Below, in pieces: positions 23,619 through 31,185 of a stretch of 36,119 bases of DNA. Made by a program: the position numbers and the translations under genes. The DNA comes from UBA1206 sp045643125 (GTDB lineage: Bacteria > Bacillota > Clostridia > Oscillospirales > CAG-382): NCBI GenBank assembly GCA_045643125.1, contig JAZUKE010000013.1:1-36119 (forward strand), read 5' to 3'. Within the stretch, counting starts at the first letter, position 1; the number at the start of each line of letters is the position of its first letter. A model generated the notes under the pieces. That model saw nothing but the letters and a program-made list of their open reading frames with translations. It searched no databases and had not been told where the DNA came from.

Positions 23619-24977
23619 TCAGTTTCTGAGGCTGTGGAGCGGTGCCGGTATCCTTCCTCCGCGGGATATGAATTCATCGGATGATTCGGTGTGAACGGGG
23701 ATCACGGGCGCTTCGCCGAGCAGACCGCCGAAATTGACCTTGTCTCCGACTTTTTTGCCGAGTGCCGGAATTATCCTTACCGCGGTGGTTTTGTTGTTCA
23801 CAACGCCTATAGCGGCTTCGTCGGCAATAATTGCCGAAATTGTCGATGCGGGCGTATCGCCGGGAATGGCTATCATATCAAGTCCGACAGAGCAGACGCA
23901 CGTCATCGCTTCGAGCTTATCTATCGTAAGCGTGCCGGATGATGCAGCGGCTATCATTCCTTCGTCTTCTGAAACGGGGATAAATGCGCCGGAAAGTCCG
24001 CCGACGTGGGACGACGCCATTATACCGCCTTTTTTGACTGCATCATTGAGAAGTGCAAGCGCGGCGGTCGTACCGTGCGTACCGCATCTTTCAAGTCCCA
24101 TCGTTTCGAGTATGCGAGCTACGCTGTCGCCTACTGCGGGAGTGGGTGCGAGTGACAGATCGACGATGCCGAATTCCACTCCGAGACGCTTTGACGCTTC
24201 AAGGGCAACGAGCTGTCCCATACGGGTTATGCGGAACGCGGTCTTTTTTATAGTTTCCGCGACGACGTCGAACGGCTGACCTTTTACCGATTGGAGTGCC
24301 TGATATACGACGCCGGGACCTGAAACGCCTACGTTTATTTCACATTCGGGTTCACCGATACCGTGGAACGCACCTGCCATAAAAGGATTGTCTTCGACAG
24401 CGTTTGCGAAAACGACGAAGCGCGCACATCCCGAGCAGGGTTTGTCAGCCGTTTTTTCGGCAATTTTCTTTATCGTCCTGCCAAGTTCGGAAACCGCGTT
24501 CATATCAATTCCCGCTTTGGTGGAACCGATATTCACGCTTGAACACATTATATCCGTTGCCGCGAGGGCATCTGGAAGCGAATTTATAAGATATCTGTCG
24601 CCTTTGGTAAAGCCTTTCTGAACGAGCGCGGTATAGCCGCCGATGAAGTCAACGCCCGTTTCTTTTGCGGCTTTGTCGAGAGCAACGGCAAACGGCACAT
24701 AGTCGCTCGTGTCGCTCGATTCCGCAACAAGCGAGATCGGAGTTACGGAAATGCGCTTATTCACTATCGGAATACCGAATTCCCTTTCTATCTTTTCAAC
24801 CGTGGGAACGAGTTTTTCGGCTCTTTTAGTTATTTTGTCGTATATCTTGCTTATCGCTTTGTCTTTGTCGGAATCGGCGCAGTCGCGCAGCGATATACCC
24901 ATAGTGACCGTCCTTACGTCAAGGTGCTGACGGTCTATCATTTCGATCGTCTGTAAAATAGATTCTGTATTTATCAT
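23619..24977 (-). CDS. PFL family protein (UPF0210/DUF711)
   Basis: A 452-residue protein of the UPF0210 family, whose members have a fold related to pyruvate formate-lyase and ribonucleotide reductase barrels but an unproven reaction. Conserved stretches include the N-terminal IRTVTMGI-like VRTVTMGISLRDC, SVNIGSTKAGIDM, FHGIGEPECEINVGVSGPGV, HGTTAALALLNDAVKKGG and HVGGLSGAFIPVSEDEGM. The ACT-domain gene sits 3 nt upstream; the two are almost always adjacent in Firmicutes. The pair may form a metabolite-controlled enzyme, with ACT as the regulatory subunit. No glycyl-radical loop or activating enzyme is visible, so classical PFL chemistry is unlikely. Confidence 0.93.
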   Translation of the reverse strand: MINTESILQTIEMIDRQHLDVRTVTMGISLRDCADSDKDKAISKIYDKITKRAEKLVPTVEKIEREFGIPIVNKRISVTPISLVAESSDTSDYVPFAVALDKAAKETGVDFIGGYTALVQKGFTKGDRYLINSLPDALAATDIMCSSVNIGSTKAGIDMNAVSELGRTIKKIAEKTADKPCSGCARFVVFANAVEDNPFMAGAFHGIGEPECEINVGVSGPGVVYQALQSVKGQPFDVVAETIKKTAFRITRMGQLVALEASKRLGVEFGIVDLSLAPTPAVGDSVARILETMGLERCGTHGTTAALALLNDAVKKGGIMASSHVGGLSGAFIPVSEDEGMIAAASSGTLTIDKLEAMTCVCSVGLDMIAIPGDTPASTISAIIADEAAIGVVNNKTTAVRIIPALGKKVGDKVNFGGLLGEAPVIPVHTESSDEFISRGGRIPAPLHSLRN

Positions 24978-24980
24978 TTC

Positions 24981-25250
24981 TTATATCCTGTGCATCGCAT
25001 CGAAAATATCCGTTCTCTGGATGCGTATATCGAGCGAACGTTCTTTTCCGTAGTTGTTGAGTTCTTCGCGGACGGTCTCCATATCTGTCTGCATGTCGTC
25101 CATTTCGATTATCATCATCATAGTAAAGCATCCCTGCATTACCGTCTGACTTATGTCAAGTATGTTGATGTTGAGGTTTGCGAGCTTGGTGCAGACACCG
25201 CCGATGATACCGACGGAGTCGTGACCGATTACTGTTACGAGTGCTTTCAT
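24981..25250 (-). CDS. ACT domain protein (UPF0237)
   Basis: An 89-residue single ACT domain: a beta-alpha-beta start (ALVTVIGHDSVGIIGGVCTKLANLNINILDIS), a second strand (GCFTMMMIIEMDD) and a helix ending in ERSLDIRIQR. ACT domains bind amino acids or similar small ligands. UPF0237 proteins are the steady neighbour of UPF0210, and here the stop of this gene is 3 nt from the next ATG, so the two are likely made in fixed ratio. The 20-nt gap to the upstream methyltransferase shows it belongs to the same transcript. The ligand is unknown. An AAAGGAAC ribosome binding site supports the ATG. Confidence 0.93.
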   Translation of the reverse strand: MKALVTVIGHDSVGIIGGVCTKLANLNINILDISQTVMQGCFTMMMIIEMDDMQTDMETVREELNNYGKERSLDIRIQRTDIFDAMHRI

Positions 25251-25270
25251 TTTTTGTTCCTTTCGGTGTT

Positions 25271-26497
25271 TCAGATTACTTGGAAAATATAGAATTTAAG
25301 ATAGTTCGTTTCGGGCACTCCCCAAAGGATCGGGTGATCCGGTCCCTGAGTGCGGGCTTCGATCTGTTTTAACTGCACTCCCGCTTCCGATGCCGCAGAC
25401 GCGATGTTCTTGACAAACAGCTTGTCCTCCATAAAGTGCGAGCATGACGCGGTCGCAAGGTAGCCTCCGCGTTTGAGAAGCTTCATAGCGCGGTAGTTTA
25501 TTTCTTTATAGCCGTGCGACGCGGAAAGTATCGTTTTGCGGCTTTTGGTGAATGCGGGCGGATCGAGGATGATCAGATCATAGTCACGCTTTTTCTGTTC
25601 ATACAAAGCCGGAAGCAGATCGAATATATCGGCGCAGACAAAATCCATTTTGTCTTCCATTCCGTTGAGAGCGGCGTTCTGCCTTGCACATTCAAGCGCG
25701 CTTTCGGAAATATCGCACGCGGTGACGTGCTTTGCTCCGCCTCTGACGGCATTCAGCGCAAACGAGCCGGTATGCGTACAGCAGTCAAGCACCGTTTTGT
25801 CTTTGCACAGCTTTGATACGGCAAGACGGTTGTATTTCTGATCGAGGAAAAATCCGGTTTTCTGACCGTTTTCGAAATCTACGAGATATTTGATATCGTT
25901 TTCGACAATGTACGTATACGTCTCCGACGGATGAGGAAGTCCCTCATACCAGCCCTTGTACTGTTCAAGTCCTTCTATATCGCGCAGAACCGCGTCGTTG
26001 CGTTCGTATATTCCTTTTACGGGGTATCCCATTTCGGCAAGTATGCTGAAAGCGTTTTTATAAATGATCCCCTTTATTCTGTCCATTCCGTATGACAGGA
26101 CTTCGGAAACGAGTATATCGTTGAATCTGTCAAGAGTAAAACCGGGCATACCGTCGGCTTCGCCGAATATAAGACGGCAGCAGGCAAAGTCCGTGTCTCC
26201 CATAACGGTAAGACGGTAATCGAAAGCGTATTTCAGCCTGCGTCTCCAGAATGCTTCGTCAAACAGATCGTTTGCGTTAGTCGAAACGACACGCACGAGT
26301 ATTTTGCTTTTTTCGCTTATGAGCCCGGTACCGAGATACGCGCCTTTCAGAGAAACGACGTCGGCAAGACCGCCGTTTTCGTATTCGCCGTCACGCGATA
26401 TGACTTCTTCGCCGTACACCCACGGGTGACCGCTTTTCAGCGATTCTTCCGCCTTTTCCGTAACGGTGAACACCGGGTAGCATCTTTTGCTTTTCAT
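25271..26497 (-). CDS. RlmI-like 23S rRNA (cytosine-C5) methyltransferase
   Basis: A 408-residue class I SAM-dependent methyltransferase with an N-terminal PUA-like domain (SLKSGHPWVYGEEV). SAM motif I is in VLDCCTHTGSFALNAV, motif II in ACDIS, motif IV in LIILDPPAF, and the catalytic cysteine in TASCSHFM, as in RlmI, which makes m5C1962 in E. coli 23S rRNA. An ATG twelve codons upstream is part of the -10 box (TATAAT) of a consensus promoter and so would be outside or at the very edge of the mRNA; the second ATG at 26495-26497 is taken. AAGGAG sits about 16 nt before it, an unusually long spacing. First gene of a four-gene operon with no obvious link to the others. Confidence 0.9.
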   Translation of the reverse strand: MKSKRCYPVFTVTEKAEESLKSGHPWVYGEEVISRDGEYENGGLADVVSLKGAYLGTGLISEKSKILVRVVSTNANDLFDEAFWRRRLKYAFDYRLTVMGDTDFACCRLIFGEADGMPGFTLDRFNDILVSEVLSYGMDRIKGIIYKNAFSILAEMGYPVKGIYERNDAVLRDIEGLEQYKGWYEGLPHPSETYTYIVENDIKYLVDFENGQKTGFFLDQKYNRLAVSKLCKDKTVLDCCTHTGSFALNAVRGGAKHVTACDISESALECARQNAALNGMEDKMDFVCADIFDLLPALYEQKKRDYDLIILDPPAFTKSRKTILSASHGYKEINYRAMKLLKRGGYLATASCSHFMEDKLFVKNIASAASEAGVQLKQIEARTQGPDHPILWGVPETNYLKFYIFQVI

Positions 26498-26531
26498 CGT
26501 GCAAAAGTTCACACTCCTTTTTCTTTTACGC

Positions 26532-26560
26532 ATTATACATTAACATTTTTTGTGTGTCAA
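26532..26560 (-). promoter_or_regulatory. Consensus promoter of the RlmI-ACT-PFL-permease operon
   Basis: Minus strand: -35 TTGACA (26555-26560), 17-bp spacer, -10 TATAAT (26532-26537). Both boxes and spacing match the housekeeping consensus exactly. Confidence 0.85.
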
Positions 26561-26579
26561 CACCTTTTTGCTTTATGTG

Positions 26580-26608
26580 CCTTATCTAAAACATAGTTTT
26601 AGATAAGG
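26580..26608. promoter_or_regulatory. Perfect palindrome, candidate operator
   Basis: 13-bp perfect arms (CCTTATCTAAAAC at 26580-26592, GTTTTAGATAAGG at 26596-26608) around an ATA centre. It lies between two diverging consensus promoters, 20 bp from the left -35 and 14 bp from the right -35. There is no T run on either side, so it is an operator candidate, not a terminator. Confidence 0.65.
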
Positions 26609-26621
26609 GGAAAGAATATTC

Positions 26622-26650
26622 TTGACATTCACTGCCGACGGCTATATAAT
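26622..26650 (+). promoter_or_regulatory. Consensus promoter of the DUF4434 lipoprotein operon
   Basis: -35 TTGACA (26622-26627), 17-bp spacer, -10 TATAAT (26645-26650), an exact match to the consensus. CGGAGGAA at 26668-26675 serves the ATG at 26680. Confidence 0.85.
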
Positions 26651-26679
26651 AGACTTATCAAATCATTCGGAGGAACGAT

Positions 26680-28305
26680 ATGCGTACAAAAGCTTTTATC
26701 CTGATTTTCTGTATGATTTTTACATTGACTGCACTTTCCGGATGCGGAGAAACGTCAACGGATACTTCGGAAGAACTTTCGTCTGACGTGAATCCTTCGT
26801 CCGAAATATCAGAAATTTCGGAAGATGACGAAAGCTCCGGAACGGAGGAAAGCTCGGAAGAAGAAATCGAAAGAACGTGGCCATACGTCACCGGCGACTT
26901 TATCCAGCCGTGGGCATTCTCGTCGCTCAGTTCAAAAAAATGGGACGAACACTGCGACTATCTTAAAGAAGCGGGTATCGATACGATAATCCTGCAATGG
27001 TCTGTTACCGATACCGACGGCGTACTTGATGGTGCTTACTATCCCTGCAAGCTCGACGGCAAGAATTTCAATTACGTTATGATCGACAGGATGCTTGAAT
27101 CCTGTGAAAAAAAAGGCATCAAGGTCTTTATGGGGCTCAACGCTCCGTCTAATTGGTTCGAGAAAGTTCTTGCCGATGTCGAATGGTACACACGCGAAGG
27201 CGAGCTTGGCATAAGAGTTGCAAAAGACCTTTACGACAAATACAAGGAAAAATACCCTAACGCATTTTACGGCTGGTATTTCAACCCCGAATATTACGGC
27301 GGTATCGGTTACACCAAAGAGGGCGCGGATTTTCTGAATATCTATCTTGACGGACTCACGGAAATTGATCCGTCGCTGCCGATGCTCCTTTCGCCGTTCC
27401 TCCGCAGTGCCTACACCCCCGAAGAAACACGCGACGAATGGATCGAGATATTCAAAAACACTCATTTCCGTGACGGCGATATTTTCTGCTGTCAGGATTC
27501 CGTCGGAGCCGGCGGTATTCCTCTGAAAATGCTCGACAGATATTTTGCCTGCCTCAAAGAAGCGGTCGATACCAAAGAGGGACTGCATTTTTGGGCTAAC
27601 AACGAAAACTTCACGACTACCGGCAAATCCTCCGAGATGGAACGTTTTGTTAGCCAGCTTGAAATTTCGGATAAATACGTTGAAGGTCACGTCACTTTTG
27701 CGTATTCGCATTACTACGCTCCCGATATCGCCGGTACGGACAGATTCCACAACGAGTACGTTACATATTACAACACCGGCGAATATATAAAGAAACCCGA
27801 AAACAAGCTCGAATACTACGAGGGCGCAAAAACTCTCGTTTCCGAAGGCAAGCCGTACACCGGCGCGATAAGCACGAGAGGCGACAGCTGGGACGACAAC
27901 GGCAAAAAGCTGACCGACGGCAATATCCCCGATGCCAACGGAAACAGCACCAATTATTTCGGCACCGGCGCCGACAGCTTCGACGTGATAATCGACCTCG
28001 GTGAAAAAGTCGATAACATATATGAATTCGATGTTTACAACGCTTTCGGCACCTGGGGCATTTCAAAAATGGAAGCAGTCACCTTCTACGTTTCCGATGA
28101 CGGAAAGAATTGGACGCAGGCAGGCGATAAGATCGAGTCATATACGCTCGACGTAAAAGAGACATCCGGCGATTGGATGCTCTATGAATTCAAGGTGGTA
28201 ACGCGCGAAGCCGCAAGCGGCAGATACGTCAAAGCCGCCCTTGAAAACAGCGGATGGCTTTGGATAAGCGAGATCTGCGTTTATACTTACGACGAACTCG
28301 AATGA
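26680..28305 (+). CDS. DUF4434 glycosidase-like lipoprotein with F5/8C-type C-terminal domain
   Basis: A 541-residue lipoprotein. The signal peptide ends in ALSGC with lipidated C22, followed by an acidic Ser/Glu tether (about 25-62). The main domain (about 66-375) matches the DUF4434 TIM-barrel group: FIQPWAFSSLSSKKW, GIDTIILQWSVTD, IKVFMGLNAPSNW, GWYFNPEYYGG with a possible catalytic Glu, and a late FAYSHYYAP. A discoidin-type carbohydrate-binding domain (about 388-538) follows, seen in DSWDDNGKKLTDG, DVIIDLGEKVDNIYEF and RYVKAAL. DUF4434 proteins are grouped with glycoside hydrolases, but the substrate is not known. It is the first gene of a transcript with an esterase, an Lgt-like protein and an oxidoreductase. 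Confidence 0.85.
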   Translation: MRTKAFILIFCMIFTLTALSGCGETSTDTSEELSSDVNPSSEISEISEDDESSGTEESSEEEIERTWPYVTGDFIQPWAFSSLSSKKWDEHCDYLKEAGIDTIILQWSVTDTDGVLDGAYYPCKLDGKNFNYVMIDRMLESCEKKGIKVFMGLNAPSNWFEKVLADVEWYTREGELGIRVAKDLYDKYKEKYPNAFYGWYFNPEYYGGIGYTKEGADFLNIYLDGLTEIDPSLPMLLSPFLRSAYTPEETRDEWIEIFKNTHFRDGDIFCCQDSVGAGGIPLKMLDRYFACLKEAVDTKEGLHFWANNENFTTTGKSSEMERFVSQLEISDKYVEGHVTFAYSHYYAPDIAGTDRFHNEYVTYYNTGEYIKKPENKLEYYEGAKTLVSEGKPYTGAISTRGDSWDDNGKKLTDGNIPDANGNSTNYFGTGADSFDVIIDLGEKVDNIYEFDVYNAFGTWGISKMEAVTFYVSDDGKNWTQAGDKIESYTLDVKETSGDWMLYEFKVVTREAASGRYVKAALENSGWLWISEICVYTYDELE

Positions 28306-28457
28306 TCGGATTTGAATTCGGTTTTACCCGTCTTTACTTAATGGTACACTTCCCCACCGACGTTATCGGAGGCGCGGTCATCGGGATCGGTTTCGGTATA
28401 CTCGCAATAATTACCGGCGAATACTTTTATAAAAAATATCCGCAAAACGCGGTATAA
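28302..28457 (+). pseudogene. 3' remnant of a PAP2-family phosphatase gene
   Basis: A 51-codon reading frame whose ATG overlaps the stop of the lipoprotein gene. It reads FTRLYLMVHFPTDVIGGAVIG then a hydrophobic helix and KKYP. This is the last conserved block of PAP2 phosphatases (the SRxYxxxHxxxDxxxG signature with its catalytic His), followed by the final membrane helix. The first two signature motifs and about 150 residues of the usual protein are missing, and nothing like them is found upstream. I read it as the end of a deleted gene whose stop and downstream linkage to the esterase gene survive. A working micro-membrane protein cannot be excluded. Confidence 0.65.
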
Positions 28458-28470
28458 AGGAGAAATAATT

Positions 28471-29226
28471 ATGGCACTTCTTCACGTCAATTTCTTTTCA
28501 AACACTCTCGGAAAATGCGTAAGTATGGATGTCTGCCTGCCCCAGAACACAAACGGTCAGATAGGTATGGAGGGTAAGGCTCAACCCACTTTCCGGACAC
28601 TTTATCTGCTTCACGGTATGAGCGACGACGAAACCATCTGGCAGCGCCGCACCTCGATAGAAAGATACGCCAACAGATACGGAATAGCCGTAGTTATGCC
28701 GACGACCGACCTTGCATGGTACACGGATATGGAGTGCGGTTATCAGAGATATTACACTTTCGTTGCAAAGGAGCTTCCAACGATATGCCGCGGCTTCTTC
28801 AACGGTATGTCCGCAAAGCGTGAAGACAACTGGATCGCCGGTCTTTCTATGGGCGGCTACGGCGCACTCAAGATCGCTCTCAACGAAAGCGAAGCTTTCG
28901 GCAAAGCAGCGGGACTTTCGGGCGCATACGATATTTATAAATATCCCGAAACACCGTATTGGCAGTCCATTTTCGGCGAAGGCGAAGTCCGCGAAAAGCA
29001 TACGATAAAGACGGCTGTCGAAAAGCTCATTGCCGAAAACAGAACGAAACCCGAAATTTATATGTGCTGCGGCACCGAAGACAGTCTTCTTTACGCGAAC
29101 AGAGATACGAAGAAGCTTCTTGAAGACAACGGATTTGACGTAACTTACAGCGAATCCTCCGGCTCGCACAGCTGGGAATTCTGGGACAGAGAGATCCAGC
29201 CGATACTTGACTGGTTCACCAAATAA
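28471..29226 (+). CDS. Esterase of the EstA/FrmB alpha-beta hydrolase family
   Basis: A 251-residue cytoplasmic serine hydrolase of the putative-esterase family (CE1-like; tributyrin esterase EstA, S-formylglutathione hydrolase). The nucleophile is S126 in GLSMGGYGA, and the probable rest of the triad is D204 in GTEDSLL and H233 in SGSHSWEFW. The oxyanion-side LLHGM is at 46-50. No signal peptide is seen. Members remove short acyl groups, often acetyl groups from sugars, which would suit the glycosidase-like gene in the same transcript. AAAGGAG precedes the ATG, 13 nt after the PAP2 remnant; its stop overlaps the start of the next gene (TAATG). Confidence 0.9.
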   Translation: MALLHVNFFSNTLGKCVSMDVCLPQNTNGQIGMEGKAQPTFRTLYLLHGMSDDETIWQRRTSIERYANRYGIAVVMPTTDLAWYTDMECGYQRYYTFVAKELPTICRGFFNGMSAKREDNWIAGLSMGGYGALKIALNESEAFGKAAGLSGAYDIYKYPETPYWQSIFGEGEVREKHTIKTAVEKLIAENRTKPEIYMCCGTEDSLLYANRDTKKLLEDNGFDVTYSESSGSHSWEFWDREIQPILDWFTK

Positions 29227-29948
29227 TGTGCCCGTATATTCACGTTTTCGGTCTTGATATAGGAACATTTTATCTGTTCGTATTTCTTGCGTCTTTCGCA
29301 ATGCTCATCACGGCACTCATAACGAATAAGGGATATTCCGGATTTCTGCTGCCGAAAATTCTTGTTTCGGGTGTTGCCGCGTTTTTCGGCTCCGCGATAT
29401 ACGACAGTCTGTTCAAGATCGCCGAAAGAGGTGCGTTCGTACTTGACGGAATGGCTTTTTACGGCGGACTAATAGGCAGCGCCGCTATGTTTTACGTTCT
29501 TGTAAGATCGGACAGGCGTTCCGCTTTCACGCCGCTCGAATGGCTTGACAGAATGGTCATCCCGTTTTGCGTTTTCTGTGTTTTCGGTCGTCTCGGCTGC
29601 TTTTTCGGCGGCTGCTGCTACGGTATGGAATCGTCTTCCCGACTTGCGCTGCTTTTCCCCGATAATCCCGAAAAACAGATATTTCATAGTGGTATGAAAT
29701 GTCTGCCGACACAGCTTTTTGAATGTATCTGCGTTATAGGTCTGATATTGCTGTTCGTATTCGTCATAAAAAAAGAACGCTTTATGTGGTATATGACGCT
29801 TTATTCCGTGATACGCTTTGTTCTTGAATTTTTCAGAGGCGACGACAGAGGAAGCGCTTTCGGCGTACTGTCGCCTGCACAATTCACATCCGTTATTTTG
29901 TTATTCATCCCCATAATATATTTCATAAAAAAGAGGCAAACACAATGA
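29226..29948 (+). CDS. Prolipoprotein diacylglyceryl transferase-like membrane protein
   Basis: A 240-residue integral membrane protein with about seven helices and the Lgt family layout. Recognisable blocks are MAFYGGLIGS (the HGGLxG region of Lgt with His replaced by Tyr), GRLGCFFGGCCYG (the GRxGNFxNxE signature, Arg kept but Asn and Glu replaced by a Cys-rich loop), LPTQLFE (YPxQLYE in Lgt), and VLEFFRGDDRG. Canonical Lgt attaches diacylglycerol to the lipobox cysteine. The changed signature puts this protein in a side branch whose activity is untested. It is translationally coupled to both neighbours (TAATG and ATGA overlaps). The lipoproteins in this region would be natural substrates, but another lgt is probably present elsewhere. 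Confidence 0.82.
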   Translation: MCPYIHVFGLDIGTFYLFVFLASFAMLITALITNKGYSGFLLPKILVSGVAAFFGSAIYDSLFKIAERGAFVLDGMAFYGGLIGSAAMFYVLVRSDRRSAFTPLEWLDRMVIPFCVFCVFGRLGCFFGGCCYGMESSSRLALLFPDNPEKQIFHSGMKCLPTQLFECICVIGLILLFVFVIKKERFMWYMTLYSVIRFVLEFFRGDDRGSAFGVLSPAQFTSVILLFIPIIYFIKKRQTQ

Positions 29949-31129
29949 ATAAGATCAACACTGCAATAATAGGACTCGGCAGCAGAGGATTTTGGACGCT
30001 CAAATGTATCCTTTGCGAACGTGAAGACGTCAATGTGGTATTCGTCTGTGATGAGTACGAAGACAGAGTTAATGATGCAAAAGATTTCGTTTTTTCGCGC
30101 AAAGGCTATGTTCCGGCTTCAAGCACGGACTGGCATAACGCGATAAATTCTCCCGACGTTGACGTCGTCGTCAACTGTACGGCCTGGGAATCGCATATTG
30201 CGGTCTCTGTCGCCGCTATGAAAGCGGGAAAGCCCGTTGCGATGGAAGTCGGCGGAGCGTATTCGCTCGACGACTGCTATGCGCTCATCGACACCTACAA
30301 GGAAACGGGCATCCATTGTATGATGATGGAAAACTGCTGCTTCAACCGTGAAGAAATGATGGCGCTCAATATGGCGCGCATCGGCGTTTTCGGCAAAATA
30401 GTACACTGTGAAGGCGGTTATCAGCACGATCTGCGTGACGAGATCACTCACGGTCACGAAAGACGTCATTACAGACTTCGCAACTACAAAGCAAGAAACA
30501 CCGACAACTACCCTACTCACGAGCTTGGCCCGATAGCAAAGGTAATGGATCTCGGTGTCTCGACAAAAATGTCAAAACTCGTTTCTATGTCGTCAGGCTC
30601 CTGGGGACTCAACGACTACGCCGCAACACGCGGCGACGTTGACAAAACACTTGCCGATTATCATTTCAATCAGGGCGACGTCGTAAAGACGCTTATCAGA
30701 TGCGACGGCGGCGAAACCATCGCACTCACCCTCGATACCACGCTTCCGAGATGCTATTCACGCGGATTCACCGTAAGAGGTACGAAAGCTGCCTATTTTG
30801 AAGATGCTGACGGTCTTTTCCTTGACGGAGTTCACAGCGAATGGAGCAAGGATTATTACAACAACAAAGAAAAATACTTTGAAAAATACGATCATCCGCT
30901 TTGGAAAAACCAGTCAACGCAGAACTATTCATCCGGTCACGGCGGTATGGACTGGCTCGTTTACGACGAATTTTTCGCAAACTACGTCGGCAAGGGCTAT
31001 AAGCCTTTTATCGACACGTTCGACACCGCTTCGTGGATGTGCATAACTCCGCTTGCCGCAAAGTCGATCAACGACGGAAGCGTACCCGTGGATATACCCG
31101 ATTTCAAAGAGTATTACAAGAATAAATAA
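29945..31129 (+). CDS. Gfo/Idh/MocA-family oxidoreductase
   Basis: A 394-residue NAD(P)-dependent sugar oxidoreductase of the glucose-fructose oxidoreductase/inositol dehydrogenase family. The Rossmann fold starts at TAIIGLGSRGFW (about 6-17), VVFVCDEYEDR follows, then DVVVNCTAW, and the family EKP-type segment KAGKPVAMEVGG near 95-105. The C-terminal alpha/beta domain carries YPTHELGPIAKVMDLG, the typical catalytic His region. Proteins of this type oxidise or epimerise sugars, inositols or their phosphates and some act as glycosidases. Its coupling (4-nt overlap) with the Lgt-like gene and the esterase suggests carbohydrate use. It is the last gene before a strong terminator. Confidence 0.9.
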   Translation: MNKINTAIIGLGSRGFWTLKCILCEREDVNVVFVCDEYEDRVNDAKDFVFSRKGYVPASSTDWHNAINSPDVDVVVNCTAWESHIAVSVAAMKAGKPVAMEVGGAYSLDDCYALIDTYKETGIHCMMMENCCFNREEMMALNMARIGVFGKIVHCEGGYQHDLRDEITHGHERRHYRLRNYKARNTDNYPTHELGPIAKVMDLGVSTKMSKLVSMSSGSWGLNDYAATRGDVDKTLADYHFNQGDVVKTLIRCDGGETIALTLDTTLPRCYSRGFTVRGTKAAYFEDADGLFLDGVHSEWSKDYYNNKEKYFEKYDHPLWKNQSTQNYSSGHGGMDWLVYDEFFANYVGKGYKPFIDTFDTASWMCITPLAAKSINDGSVPVDIPDFKEYYKNK

Positions 31130-31134
31130 TCTTT

Positions 31135-31185
31135 AAAAAACGCACTCGGTAAAGCCAATTCGCCTTACCGAGTGTGGTTTTATTT
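31135..31185. terminator. Bidirectional terminator
   Basis: Perfect 10-bp stem, CACTCGGTAA (31143-31152) with TTACCGAGTG (31165-31174), followed by TGGTTTTATTT on the plus strand and by a run of Ts on the minus strand (complement of 31135-31140). It separates the converging oxidoreductase and adenylation genes. Confidence 0.85.

Noticed and set aside
26580..26608. Palindrome read as a terminator
   Set aside because: No T run follows on either strand and it lies upstream of both promoters, not after a gene.
28254..28304. Upstream start for the PAP2 remnant
   Set aside because: The first 16 codons lie inside the end of the lipoprotein gene in another frame and do not resemble PAP2; homology begins after the ATG at 28302.
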